From contig CM054181.1 of assembly GCA_028829895.1 (NCBI GenBank), positions 12,863,001 to 12,927,000 of the forward strand: a DNA stretch of 64,000 nt, written 5' to 3'. The notes under the pieces were generated by a model. The model was not told the DNA's origin. It did no database searches and was given only the letters and a program-made list of their open reading frames with translations. The stretch's first letter is position 1; every line of letters starts with the position of its first letter. Below are positions 1-15,400 of the stretch, in pieces. A program made the translations under genes and the position numbers. The DNA is from Sinotaia quadrata (taxonomy: Eukaryota; Mollusca; Gastropoda; Architaenioglossa; Viviparidae).

Positions 1-311
1 ACTTCAGGCATTGTTATGAAAAATAAAAGTAAATGTCCACTGTTCGCTCCAAGCATTGTTATGAAAAATTAAAAAAAAAACAACATAAACATGTGACTAT
101 TCACTCCACGCTTTCTTAAGAAAAAATGAACAATTGTGGCTAACCATAATTCATGACCTGTATGACTGAGCATTTCAACTTGTCTTTGGTAGTTTGGATA
201 ATGTTACTCAACACCAATTGCCTCTTTCTCATCTGTTTATCATCACAACTGTTCATCATTTTGCACCTATTCAGAATCTGGAAATGTATCGTTTTTAACT
301 TTTGGTTTCAG

Positions 312-476
312 GCCGATCCCCTTCATCTCCATTGGGGACTCACACCAGCACCCCTACCCCTCCCCTGGTTCCTAGTGGGGTTACCATTAGGCAATCATTT
401 CATCCTGCACGCCTTATGTCTCCATACAGCCTCCATGCTGCATCTGTCACGAATGGTCCTGCAACTGGGAATATGG
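312..476 (+). CDS. PATL1: PATL1 exon (proline/serine-rich linker)
   Basis: Acceptor TTTGGTTTCAG and donor ATGG|GTGTGT bound an open stretch that begins with 2 nt completing a split codon and ends in phase 1. It encodes a low-complexity Pro/Ser/Thr-rich peptide (starting [17 protein letters not shown]), as expected of the disordered proline-rich region of PATL1. Less conserved than the later exons, so the assignment depends on phase and composition. Confidence 0.7.
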
Positions 477-3400
477 GTGTGTCTTGTTTTCTTTATAATA
501 TTCTCTTTTGTTTTAGGGTTTTTCTTTGCATCATTGTTTTTGTTTGTTTTTCATGCATCATTTTTTTTTCTTCTGCTCTTCTTACATCCTTTTTTTTTTG
601 AGGTAGCATTGTTTTCATTTGATTTTAATGCATCATTTTTTTCTTCTGTCTTTTTTATACACACATTTTTCTTTGCATCATTGTTTTAGATTGTATTTTC
701 TTTGCACTAGTGTTACTTGAGTTTGCATCACTTTTGTTGTTGTTGTCCTTGCATTTTCCTTTTTGTTTGATTTATTTGCATTATTGTTTTTGTTCTGTTT
801 TTCTTTGATTTCCTTGTATATGTTTGTTTTCCTTATGTTATTATACCATCATGCTTTTTGGTATTTTGCATTAACTATTTTGTGTTTTCTTTGCATTGTA
901 TTGCTATTTTTTTTGTTTATTTGTTTGCTCTGTTGGTGTTAACTTTTTTCTTCTTTCTATTATCATTTTTTGTTGTTTTATTTTCCTTGTACTATCATTT
1001 TTTTTCTGGAACACTATATGCTACTGGCATTTATTCTTTTATACCCTTCTCTTTTGATTTGAAATGATGCCTCCCAGTCTCAGAATAAAAGTTACATTAG
1101 TCTTTAAGTGTTCCAATGACACAGCTTGACTGTCCACCCTTTCACCATAACTCTAATTCTAAATTGTTCATTTGTATGTATGTTTCAAGTGTTTTCCATT
1201 TGTGCATGTTATGGCTTTAAGTTTTATTAATTGATTTGTTTCATTGACAGCAATGGGAATTTTACTCAAAAATCCTCTTTTCTTTTATGCTGTGTGTAGA
1301 TATTTATTTCCAAGTGATAAAATATAGATTTTCTGTGGTAACATATTATAAATTCACTCAGCTCTGAATAAACTTATTACACTTGTATGTATTTTGAAAT
1401 ATCTAATAGGACTGCATGTCACTTTGTTTCCTTTTCCCAATTTCTACAGTGTTGTAAAATTTTAATCATATATTTTGTCTTTTTCTTCTTTGTATTTGCA
1501 TTATTAATCATTAAATAATTGCAGTGCTCTTTGAATTCTTCTTAAGATATTTGCTCTGTTTTGACAATCATCATTATCATTATTATTATTATTGGCTGAG
1601 AATGTGGTTACTTTTATATTCTAAGTACAATTATTAGTAATGAGAATGGGGTTACTTTTACATTCTAAGTACAATTGTTAGTAGTGAGAATGGGGTTACT
1701 TTTACATTCTAAGTACAATTGTTAGTAATGAGAATGGGGTTACTTTTACATTCTAAGTACAATTGTTAGTAGTGAGAATGGGGATTATTTTTATATTTTA
1801 TGTACAATTGTTAGTAGTGAGAATGGGGATTATTTTTATATTTTATGTACAATTGTTAGTAGTGAGAATGGGGTTACTTTTATAGTCTTTGTACAATTAT
1901 TAGTAGTGAGAATGGGGTTACATATAATTTGCAGCAAACTATTGATTATTCACAGCCATTTTTTATTGATTATTGATTGAAACAAATATCATCCAGTCAA
2001 TCATAGGATAGGATCACAGTTGATAACTCCACGACCTACAGTTAGAGGTATTCCATCTTCAGGTGTTGATGGTACACCTTCTGGTTCAAGGTAATTCCAT
2101 TTTGAACACTGTGCATTTTTGTGCATGCATGTGTGAGTGAGTGAGTTGCCTGTCAACCCTTTAACCCTTTACAAAATGCTTCCCATCCTATATGTCTAAT
2201 CACAGTATTGAGATAGATTGATACATAGATGGAAGAATATGGATACTTTGTAAACATATACATGTAAGTGTTGGTTGGTTTGTGAGATAGTAGAATGAAT
2301 AGATACTTTGTAAACATATGTTATATAAGTGTGTTGGTTTGTTTGTGAAATAGAATGAATAGATACTTTGTAAACATATGTTATATAAGTGTGTTGGTTT
2401 GTTTGTGAAATAGAATGAATAGATACTTTGTAAACATATGTTATATAAGTGTGTTGGTTTGTTTGTGAAATAGTAGAATGAATGGATACTTTGTAAACAT
2501 ATACATGTAAGTGTTGGTTGGTTTGTGAGATAGTAGAATGAATAGATACTTTGTAAACTTATACATGTAAGTGTTGGTTGGTTTGTGAGATAGTAGAATG
2601 AATAGATACTTTGTAAACATATGTTATATAAGTGTGTTGGTTTGTTTGTGAAATAGTAGAATGAATAGATACTTTGTAAACATATGTTATATAAGTGTGT
2701 TGGTTTGTTTGTGAAATAGTAGAATGAATGGATACTTTGTAAACATATGTTATATAAGTGTGTTGGTTTGTTTGTGAAATAGAATGAATGGATACTTTGT
2801 AAACATATGCATGTAAGTTTGGGTTGGTTTGTGAGATGAGGTATGGTATTGTTTACTTGTTTTACTTAATCCTGTAATTTATTTATTATGTATACTCAGT
2901 ATATTAAGCTGTTTTATTTTTCTTGTTAAGTTTTAAATATTAATTTTAGCATATAATACTGGTTTGCAGAACAGGAAATTTCTGCACGTGCACATGTGTA
3001 TGTTTGTGCATACAAGGTTTAGTCAGTAAATAATATAATTCTGAAACTGTGAATATCTTAAAGCTGTACAAGTATCGTTGTAGGTTTATTATGTTAGGAA
3101 AATATTTAATAAAATTTTCATGAATATTCACATATTAAAAAATACTTTGCTAAACTATAATATCACACTTTCACAATATAATTTATATATTTTACAAAAG
3201 AATTATAAAAAAGAATGTGCTGATAATTCTTTTCAGTCAAATAACAATTAAATGATAAATAATCTTTGTGTCTGTAAATATAAAAGTAGTTTGATCAGCA
3301 CTATTTAATTTGCAGTCTCATTTCCAGGGTATAATTCAGGAGGCTTCAATTAGCAGATTGAACACACAATACGCATTCATGGATATGCACACATTCATTC

Positions 3401-6400
3401 CAGTAAACAAAGGTTCTTTATTTTAATATCAAATCATTCATATCAATTTATCATTAAAAGCTGAATTAGCTTTGAAAAATTAAAAATATCTGGTTATGTA
3501 AGCATCAAACTGCAGTTGAGAAGTTCATGAATGAAATTCAGAATCTTGAGCGGTTTGCAATGACATAAACTAATGAAATATTACACACAGTGATTACCAC
3601 CATAGTAGATTCTCATAGACTCTCTTTTTAGCCAAGTGTAAACGGATTTACTTTATCTAGGAATGAGACTGTTTTTAGTACAAATGATGATTTTTCAATG
3701 TGGTTTAGGTGAAAAATTACTTTCAAATCTGGCAGAAGCATACAATTCTCACTCTGGTGACTGCTGAATAAACAGTAAATTTAAAAGAGTAACTATTTGA
3801 ATTGTTGTTCACTTTTTAAACATTTTGTTATTTCATGTCAATCTTTTCTTAGCATTGCACTTTTGCAGTATAATTCATCAAGGAAGTATACATTGAGCAG
3901 GATGTGATTTATTAAATACCATATATCCTGTCATCATTTATTATATAGACTCATCAACATCAGATGCCTTGCAAACTCCATGTCAGACGAACATGACAGT
4001 TTTGCATTGAATTTTGCTTATTAAATTTGACTTTTAATCACCAATAAATATATAAAACAGAACTTTTAATTCATGAGTAAAATTGTATTTTGTCAACTAT
4101 AGTTCAGATGTGCTCAAAAAGGACCTGTATATTTAAAACTACTTAGCAACAAACTATTTCAACCAGTCAGATTAAGCCTTTATTTCTTTACTTATCCTAT
4201 AATTTATTTCTAACTTTGAATATCTCCATTTTGGCAAGAACTGAAGTTGGAATATTTTAAAAACACCTCACATGTTCTTTAAAAAAAAATTGGATAATAT
4301 TCTCAAGAATTTTCTTGAGAATATTCTTCTAAAGACTGTTTCTGAGAATTTTACAATACTAATATATATGGTTATACTTGTGAAAATAGAATTAGAAATT
4401 TATTTAATCTTTTAATTATTGAGTTAATGTTACAATTTTTTACTGTTATTGTTTTAATAAAATATATTTTTTAAACTTGTGAGATGATAAATTGAGAAAA
4501 TATCTTTTTGTTGTCTCAGGATGCCAAGTCCACAAATCATGCAGGACTTGTCCCAAAACATCCGAGGTCAAAGGTCTGTTGGAGATAGGCAGTATGAATC
4601 TCCTAACAGTATAAATGAAATGACCAGGAGATACGATACAACTATCCAACAGTAAGTTTAACTAAAAGTATTAACTAGTTCACCATTAGCCCTGGTAGGT
4701 TACTAAGAGTAATAACTAATTTTTTTTTATAGCCAGTAAGAAGTTTAACTAAGATGTAACTAGTTTTATTATAATATCTAGCTGGAAGTTTGAATTCAAT
4801 AGGACATCGATTATCCAAAGGGAAGACAAGGAGAAGACAAATCCATCTTTAATCTGATTTTAGCGAGCCCCCATCCACCCACTCTCTTTTCAACAAAATG
4901 GAGAATGCCACCAGGTTTATTATTCCTGAAAATAATGATTGTCATTTTATATATATATATATAACCCTACCCACAGACCCCCTACCCACATTTTGCCATT
5001 TTTCTCTCTTTCTATTATCTGTATTTTAATTACTCTTGACAGTTTTGATATTTCAATAGTTTTTCCTGAGAATTCAAGTGTGATTTTGAAGGTTGTGTAT
5101 ATACACTTAAGGTCCACCTAATGCTGGTTTTTAAAGCATTGTCTACCTAAGGCTGGAAATAGGGATATATATATATATATAAATTAAATGGCATTTAGTC
5201 ATTACACATTCAGTATTTGAGATTTGATTTTCCATAAATCATTAAAGGATAGTAAAAATTTAATATAATGCTTTGTTATAAAAGTACCTAAATTACTGTT
5301 ATATTTCATAATTGTTTGTGAAAGTTTTTGTTTTAAATTTAAATAAATGAAACATAATGTTTCAGTCATAATCATTTATGATTTTTATTTGCAAACAGAG
5401 GTAATAATCGCATCCCATATGAGCACTGTGACAGGCATCGAGACTATCGCAACAATTATCAGCGTCCACCACCCTGGCAGCAGCACCAGCATCAGATGCA
5501 ACACCCTGTCGAGAGCCATCCTGAGGGTGAGGATGAATATTGCGGTCTGATGACAAGGCGAGAGAAAGACTGGATCATAAAGATTCAGCTTTTGCAGCTG
5601 CACACAGACAACCCTTATTTAGATGATTACTATTACACTGTGAGTAACTCAAATCAAATATACCTTTAGTAAGTTGATTATGTTGTTAGTAACTTAAATA
5701 TGCCTTGAGTGATTGTGATTATATTGTGAATAATCGAAGTATTCCTTGAATAGGTAGTTAATAATAGTTTCTAGTTAATATTTTGCACATCTTTTATGCT
5801 CAAGTTTATTGACCTTTTACTATTTTTTTTTTTTTTGCATTGAGAGGTATCATTCTTGTTTAAATTATCACTGTTTTACAGTGTTTTTTCTAAACAACAA
5901 AAATTACCATCCATGTCTAAAATTTAATTCAGTAAATAAAATAATACATATAAATATGCTCTGTGACTTTAAATTGTGTATTGCAAGAAAATAGCAACCA
6001 AACTTTTGCAGTAGAGTGACACAAATAAGACCTATTTTTGAACTACAGAAGCACTGAAATGTGCCTAAATGATTATGATTGTCCTGAGTAAATGAAATAA
6101 GCCTTCAGTGATTGCTTTTACAATGTGAGTAACTGTAATATGTCTGACATGATTATGATTAAAATTTGGGAATTTGGTCATCATATAGAAATTTTATTGT
6201 ATTTACCTCTTCTTTCTAAGTTTGAAAGTTAAATGGATTCATTCATTAATAGCAATGATGATGTTGACTTGGTAGAGCACTCATACACAGTCTAAGTAAT
6301 TTACAATATTTACACTTAATATAAACTAAATTTTCCCCCAAAAATGTTGAAGACCTGGAAAAAATATACATTAGTCTGATTGCAAAATGACATTTAAAAA

Positions 6401-9400
6401 ATATGTAATACAAATGTATTTTCAATTTGATATGTACCAAAGATAGAGCTGTTCCATGAATGCTTAATTAATACTAAAGACATTGGAGTAGTATATTGAG
6501 GTCAGTGGTCAATAAAACACCTGTCTTGACATAGATATTGCTTGCTCTACTTTCCCTTAGTATCATGAATATTTCTTTCACTGAAAAGCCAGATTGTATG
6601 TATGACATCTGAATTTTCCAGACTTTTTAGGCAACAATCATCTGGTGAGCGAAAATTTCTAGCTAACAAAAACTCTAAGTTACCTTATTTACTTATTGTT
6701 GTGAAAAGTTTCTTAATTCACGGCAAAGAATATTTGTAGTGTAATATTCACATTCATGGTTAATTCATTTACTCTGTCTTAAGCTGGTCTATCCTTGATA
6801 AAGAAGCACTGTCTTTCATTTCTTGGCAAGATTAATTAGATTCACTTTATGAAAAAGAGAAAATCTTGTATTCTTTAATTTGACATATTCTTGATTTGTG
6901 CATTCATATTACTGTGCCAAATTATGACCTGTCCTTGATATAGGTATGTCTTTCTAATCATTTCTTGAACAGATTTTTCACGCTTTGGTAAAAATAGAGA
7001 TATTTAATTTTATATTTTCTTATTTTAAATGTAACCCTTTTTATAAAGAATATTATCTCATATGGATTCGAAAGAATTGTAACTTTAACCATATTTTGCT
7101 CCAAGAGAGTTATAGCTTTACATACATATAATATTTGCTCCAAGAGAGTTTTGACTTTATACATCTACTGTTGCTCCAAGAGAGTTGTGACTTTAATTTA
7201 CATACACTATTTGCTCCAAGAAAGTTGTAACTTTACATACAAATACTATTTGCTCCAAGAGAGTTGTGACTTTATATACATATACTATTTGCTCATAGAG
7301 TTGTAACCTTATAGTAATTTTTTGTTTCAAATACTATTTGATAAAGAAGAATTGTGTATCACATCTTTTATTTTATTTTAATTTTATTTTTTGTCAAAGT
7401 ATTATATGCTGCATAAGAAACGTCGGGAAAGTTGTAATGGGAGAGGAGATGCTGAGACTGCATTTGAGCCCAAACTTCTCATCCCAAACCTGGCTAAGAT
7501 AGAAACTAGAGCCTATACCCCAGGTATTTTCTCTTTTTCTTTGTTTTTTTTCCTATCAAATGAGCATGTTCTCATTTATCTCAATTCATTGCATCAGGGG
7601 CTTTTTTCTTTTCTCCTTATTACATCCCTAAGTGCCCACAGCAATAGCATATTGAATATCTTAGGCAGGATATCAAGAGGAAGGCAATAGGTCATTCTTA
7701 CCATGCAGAATATCTTAGGCAGGATACCAAGAGGGAGGCATTAGAAGTGCAGTGATTGAAGAATTGTAAATGAAGCATTTCATATTTGTTTGTATCTGTT
7801 AGTATATAAATCTACAAAAGGGAGAAAATTTTGTTTTGTAAAAATTTTAAAGAAATTAAAAATTAGTCAACAGTTTTGAAAAAGTGAAGCAATGGCATGG
7901 CTTTGATGTTATGTGGGAGGTATTTTAACACATACATTTCAAGTCGAATGTGGACTAGACTTTTCTTTAGCACCTATATATGTGCCTGTATTCATAAGTC
8001 TTTAACTGATTTCGTGAGCAATCTGTTCGTTGGCATTATCTACGCATTTTTGACCCAGTCAGGCAAACCTCTTTATACTGCGAAGAGGTGTATTGTAGTG
8101 ACTAATGCTGGGTCAAATGAAAAATTGCATTGTTAATAGAGTGATAAAATCTCAGCTTTTCATCAGATTAACCTTTTTTTTTTTTTAAAGCAAAAATAAG
8201 AAATATCAACTATCTAGCATTTTGACCGAAACACATTAAAGCATTTGAATTCCTTAAATTCATGCACAGCTTTTAAAATTTTTGCATGTTTTCCTTTCTT
8301 AAACTGTTTTCTCAAATATGTAAAATCACTTTCATTTATCTTTCTTGAGTTTTCCTAAGCATTTAGCGATAAAAAGAAAATGTTGACAACAATTTTGTAT
8401 AAACATGTTAATAATAATCTTTCTGAGCTGAAGTTTTGTTCCGTATATTTTAGCTCATTTTGAAGGATCTCTAGGTAGACTAACAACAGCTAGTGTTCAC
8501 AATCCACGCCACATTATTGATGTAACTCGAAGTGCTTCACCCACTGAGGATCCATCTAAAAAGAGTGTTAGCAAAGAACTTCGCAAATTTCGCCAACTGC
8601 TTATGGACATCGAAAAGGTAAAAGAAAATTATTCTCTGCTACCTGAAACTTACTGCACAGTTCTGTTGTCTGAAAGGGGTGGTGGTTGTGTTTAAGTGCA
8701 AAATAACAAACTTTGCTTATATAAAATTATTACCTAGTTTTAAAAAAATTATTTGCTAAGTCTTGTTAGTTTAGCTTTTTGTTACGAGGTTGGATGTCTT
8801 CCAGGCTTGGTGAGCAGAGTTATCTACTGAATGATCTCCCTTATAAAAATAAAAGCCTACTTTGGTAAGAGCCCATGGCCAATAACAATTGATAAGTTAG
8901 ATGATAATTTTGACTGCATGAGAGCCCTTGATTTGTCATATTATGCAGTACTGATGACTTTTGATAAATCTTTATTCGGTGTCATACCTTTGATAAGTTA
9001 TGTTATTCAATATCTGATAAGTTGATAAGTTCTGTTATTCAGTATATAGCCTTTGATAAATTATTTTATTCCATATCATACCTCTGATGAGGATCTTGCA
9101 GATCAAAACACCTATCAGATTGGTAAAATATGGAATTACCTTCTGGGGGATCAGAGTCTTGATATTCTATCCACTGAGTATGTAGAGATAAGAATAGAAG
9201 AGCTTTGGTCAAAACTTGAAGGATCTGAGACATTCCTTATCATTATCATTAGAATATGTTAAATGTTTAAGTATTAGATCTTTAGGGTTTTTTCCTTACA
9301 GATGCATAAATACTTATGTTAAATGTTTAAGTATTATATCTTTAGGGTTTTTTCTCACAGATACATAAACGCTTATGTTTTGTTTTGAAAGGGAATATCA

Positions 9401-12400
9401 TTCAGATCTTTTGTTCCTGATTTAATAAATAATGTTTAGCAATAACTTTCCTTATTTTCTTTCGTTTAAAACAACTCTCAACAACAATACTATATATATA
9501 TTAAATAAAGAAATCAGTGAAACTGTTAACTTGTATTTTTTTAATAATTGCTAATACCTTACATTTACATTCAGCAAAATCATGTTTGATAATACTAATT
9601 TCACCTCATGAAAACAGTTTAGAGTACTGCTGATGGTAATTGTGCAACTGATTCCTTCTTGACATTCATTTTTCAGACATTTACATGTCATTATTATGTT
9701 TTAAACCAATGTCAAAGTTGGATAATTTTATTTTTTATTCATGTTGAATATCTGATCATTATAGTTTGACATGGTTAAAATGATTTGATTAATGTAATTT
9801 GAAAATATTTTTTCATCAAATTCTGTCATAAAAATGTCCATTAAAGATTACTTGAAGCTAAATATAGCATACATTCTATTAAAGTGTGTACATACTTCCT
9901 ACTATGTATATGTTTGTATAAGTTGAACTCCAAATTTAATCATATGAAAGCTTTCAATATTGAAAATATAAATAAATTTGATTATTTGTTCAGAACTTTG
10001 AGGCATTACAGCCACTGATAAGAACAGATAGATCAGAGTCATATATGATACCTGCTGGATGTTGGTGGTAAGCTCAGAATCAGTGATACCCAAATGAATT
10101 GCAGTGCTAGGAATACACAGCTTAGAACTAGAAACTGTAGTTCCACTACATAATAAATAGGCCTTAGCTAGAAATCTGTTTCCCAACTCTGTCCTTTCCT
10201 AAGGATAATTTCTCACTAATTTATGATAGCACCCATCTATAAAATCGGACGCATGATGGAAGTAGAGATAAATAATGAATTAATCAGACAATTAATTAAT
10301 AGTCATTTGGGATAGGGAAAGTCTCCATTCCTTCCCAGAAACAATCAATGAATAGCTAATTAAATGTGCAGCTGTTTCTGCTATCACTGTTCATCCAAGT
10401 GCATTAGCATAGAAATTTTTTTTAAAAACTTTATGGAGTAAACAGTTTGAAAATAATGACTGTTTATTTTATAGGGCTATGTGTTGCTGCTGGATATTGA
10501 TGATGTTGAGAAAAAGGTGCTTGCTTTGCCAGAGGAGAGTAGGTAATTATGTATTTATAGGCATTTATTAGCACAGTTCTTTTCTTTTTACATTGTTCTT
10601 AATATTGTAATAGTTTTGTTATTCTGACATTAATTAATACAATATTTATTTTTTTTTTGCACAGTATTTTTCTTTGGCACATTACTTAAGAGCTCTTTAT
10701 TCATTATTACAACATTTATTACTGCAGTATATATTACTAGTGGGCACTTTTTTATTATTGAAAGTTCAAAATAACTTTCAAAAGTTTTCAAGAACAAATT
10801 AACAGCACTAAATTCCTGTAATTTGTTCTTGAAAACTCGAAAACTGAAAAAGCACAAAGCAAAAATTTATTCCCCTTAAGTATTAATAGAAATCAAATGA
10901 ATTCATTCTCAAGGTCCACAGAGCTGCACCAAGTAATGTGATAAAACACCAACATTAAATAGTTAACATTTATTAACTACTTAACAAACATCTGAACACA
11001 AGCAAAATGTGTGTGTACTCTTGAGATTGGATGGTCAGTCAAGAGCTCTGTTACATTGTATTTGCTCTTCAATTTACACATTCAGTAAATGGTCTCTGTC
11101 AACTATAAGTGTTGATCTGGTCCTAATTTGTATTGTACTGAGAGGAGGAGTCTTAGAAAAGTTCCTTTTTCTTTTCTCTGTTCTTGATAATAGTCTGCAC
11201 AGTCTAATTTTGTGGCCACTTTTACCAGGTCAAGATGCTTCAAAAGTTCTAATCTAACTTAGAATGACAAACTCTTTTTCTGCTTCTTATTTTCACTGTC
11301 TTTGCCTATCTGATTTACATGATATAGTGTCATTAAGAAAGGTGTAAATTTACTATGAATTTTACTGATGTTCACTGGCACCTTCATTCACTTGAAACTC
11401 AATCAAAACATAGCATCAGAAACACATTTCTCTACACTTAGTGAAAACATTTGGATAACTTTTGTACACTTGTGTGCCATCATCATAAAACTTGTGGGTT
11501 TGGGTTAACTTTTGATTTTTACCCTTACCATCATCATAAAACTTGTGGGTTTTGGTTAACTTTGATTTTATACGTGCTATCATCATAAAACTGGTGAGAT
11601 AAAGGATGAAGTGATATGACACTGTAATGCCATCATATAACTGGTGGGACAAATGATGAAGAGATATGGCATTGTAATGCCATCTTAAAACTGGTGAGAC
11701 AAAGGATGAACTGATATGACACTGTAATGCCATCATATAACTGGTGGGACAAATGATGAAGAGACATGGCATTGTAATGCCATCTTAAAATTGGTGAGAC
11801 ATAGGATGAAGTGGTATGACACTGTAATGCCATCATAAAACTGGTGGAACAAAGGATTGAGAAATGTGACATTCTAATGCCAACATAAAACTGGTAGGCC
11901 ACATGATTGAGAGGTAGGACACTCCAGACATAATATAAAGAGCTGGCCTCAAAACACAGTGCACAGCAGATTGTCTAGGCTGGAATGTTATCATTTATGA
12001 CACAGTTTGCTTGATTCAATGACACGATTTAAACCAAGATAAAACATGGATGGTGTGATGCAACACCACCTTAGTTATTGGCTATGATTATTATTTTTAT
12101 TTGATGAGAATCTTAATTTATGTTATTAATAATTCTCCAGAAGACTCCACTCATGTCTCTCACTTGGCAGATATGCAGGTGTTGTAAACATTTTCTCTCT
12201 TACACAACATTAAAGACAAACATTTACCATCACACTATTTCCTTAGGTGGAAAACTTCTTACCAAAGGAGAAGATAAAACCATCTTTTAATCTTTATTTA
12301 TCGAGTCCCCACCACCTATCTCTCCAACATACGGCCATCAATATGTGAAAGAAGGTCAATAAATTTAACAATAAATAAACAGTCAAGAGCATTGACCTTT

Positions 12401-15400
12401 ACATCACTTCACAACAATTTTTGATTAACAATAGACATAAGCAGTCAGCATATACATATAATCAAGTTCATGGATGTTATATAGCACAGAAATGAGAGTG
12501 GAGTTTTAGAGAAATAATTAAAGTTAATGTACATAACCTTTTCAAAGATGACGGCTGTCACTAGCACATGTTCACAATCACGTGGTTTGCAACTTTTCAC
12601 CGTCTTTCTTATTTAGATGACTGTCTAATGTACCCTTTCAGGCACATTACACAACTGTCCCAGAGTCTTTGACTCTCTCACAAAAGCACGCCATAAATAA
12701 TCGTCTGGAACTTCACATGCGCTATCAAAAGCACATCTTGTGGAGTGTACTAGAATATTTGTGTGCTCTACTCTGTACACCAGGAGGAATGTTCAAAATA
12801 ATATTTGTGAATTCTCAAGACCAAACTAAGCCTCAGATTTCATCTTTATTGGCTCTCAAATGGAATTCACAGAAAACAACTTACAGCAAATGTTTTACTG
12901 ATAAGTTTGACAATAATGCTGGATTCTCACACCAATGTGATCAAGTAGAATACAGTAATCACTCTTACCTAAAGTGAAAAAGAAAAAGTCTTGCTCTTCT
13001 CTGCAAAAGTCAAATTTAAGGCAGCACTAAATTGCAGGCATATTTCATCTCTAAAACTCCTTTCTCTCTTACATTCTCAACTTACAAATCTTGCAACAAT
13101 TTTGTTAGCCCAATACACAAACAGCATAAGAAATATATCATCGATAAAAATTCATAAGTATAAAGTACAACATAATCAAAAAGGGAACATAGAAATAATG
13201 GTTCAATTAAATATTCTCCAATTCATATCTTAAATCAATAGCAAACATATAAATATTTAAGTCCATTCTTTCGTTATCAGTCAGTTAACTCACCATTTAG
13301 CTAATGATCACCTTTATGATTGGACTCAAGTTATGTTCTTATTCAAAGTAATTAAAATAGAGTACTTCTTCAAGAAAGAAACTTTTGGTCCATCTTCATT
13401 GGATGAGTTTGTTATGAAGAAGTATGTAACTATTAGTCAGAAAAACTACTCATCCGGTTGGAACTGATTTGGATTGCATCAGCAATTTCTAGCATATTCT
13501 CCACCTGAGTTCTTTACTTCCAAATTTTGACACTTAGTACCATCATAAGGAGTGCCTAAGGTTGGGTCACTTTGACAATTTAACAATTTATATAGCAATT
13601 GATAGTATTGGTTACCCTTGTTAATAAAGCATGCATACAATATTGGATTACTACAGAAACATTTTACTTATATTATTTTTTTAGTATAGGTTATCCTTCC
13701 AAGCATGCATATAGGATTGGATTATTGTAAACATTTTACTTTTCGATATTATTTTTGTTTTATATAGGTTACCCTTGTTAATAAAGAAATCACACAAGTT
13801 TGGATTACCATATAAACATTATACTTATTATTTTTGCTTTTGGTAGATTATCATTTCTTAATATAGCCAGCACAAAAGATCCCATTACTGTATAAATACT
13901 TAACTTTTTTTTAAAATATAGATTATCATTGTGTTGATATAGGAGCATAAAAGATGCCATTACTGTACAAATACTTTACTTTTTTTAATAGGTTACCATT
14001 GTTAATAGAGCATGCAGAAAAGATCCACTTACTCTACGAATATTTTACTTGTGATGAAAGCATTGAGCAGTACACACAGATTTTGAGTATTCGCAAAGGG
14101 AGGAAACTGCTGGCTAGAGTTCTTCCATATTTCAACAAGGTAGGTAGGTTCTTGTAATTTCTGTACATGCAACACATAAATAAATGCTTTGACATACAAC
14201 ATTTTACTTATATTATTTTTTGTTTAGTACAGGTTGTCCTTCCAAGCATGCATACAGTATTGGATTATTGTAAACATTTTACTTACGATATTATTTTTGT
14301 TTTATATATTATTCATATTGCAAGTTGAAATCCATTGCTCATTATTATATCGACTGGCTCATTTGAAAAATATGAATATCTCAGCTTCACAATATCATAT
14401 GGGTGCATTCAGTATCTGAGATGTCCATGGGACAATACCAGCATGCAGGTTAATAATATTGTTGTATTGTTTTATCATATGCTCTCATACCTTATTCCCT
14501 GGTCTTTATTTTGATCAAGTACCTGTCTGTAAATTTTATTTCATTATCTGTCAGTTGTTTTGTTGTTCTTTGCACTACTTATTCCCTCTGTGTTTCATTT
14601 GATCATGTACCTCTCTGTTTATTCCGTTATCTGTCAATTGTTTTGTTGTTCTTTGTTCTAACTTACTCCCTTTGTATTTCAGTCTTTTGTATTTTTCTGT
14701 ATTATCCTGCATATCTATACACTTCATTCAAAGAATATTTCTTTGGGTTTTCCTTGCTCAGAATCAAGCTCACGTACCTCTGTGCATTTTATTTCATCAC
14801 CTGTACAACTTGATCAAGAAAGATACGCCTGATGAGGTAATGCTCTCTAAAATTCATTTTCTCAATTCACTTCAAATATGTGTCAGTATTTCTTTTTTGT
14901 CACAAGTTTTTGTTTGTTCACTTTTAAAAAGTGTGAATATTTACACTTATTTCCAGTTTCAAAACCATTTTCTAATGTTCAGCTTATATACTGCTTAAAA
15001 GACTTATTTCACATTAAATGCTATCTTTCGGTCTCATAAAGAACTTGTTTCATTTTCTTCACTAGGGAAAGAAAATTTATTTTTAATTTTATTGTCACTA
15101 ATGAAAGAATGAATATATTGCTCTTTAATTTGCTGTTATTTTAAAAAAATTGTTAAGTTTTGTTGCCACGGTTGAGAAAAGAATATATTTATTGAGAGAA
15201 CAAACTACACATAGCAAGTCTGAATGGTCCATGATAAAACTGAAATTCTCTCATAAATATAATGTTTTGAATGATAAATTTAAATAATTCTAATTGATGC
15301 AGTGAATTCTTAAAAATCATTTAGCAGTAAATATAGTGTGTGTATTTTTTAGTTATGGAGAAGTGGTTATTACAATTGCTCATTACACCGGAGAAAGCTC

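Noticed and set aside
153..689. 178-codon plus-strand open frame overlapping the first PATL1 exon
   Set aside because: It is a T-rich, Phe/Leu-dominated frame running through poly-T intron. The other frame over 312-476 fits splice sites and phase.
1598..2840. CRISPR-like arrays of regularly spaced repeats
   Set aside because: Units are contiguous and diverge across their whole length, with no constant repeat/variable spacer alternation; the context is an intron of an animal gene.
11416..11902. Minus-strand open frames of about 118 and 89 codons
   Set aside because: Produced by the period of the ~57-bp minisatellite; the peptides are simple repeats of one another.
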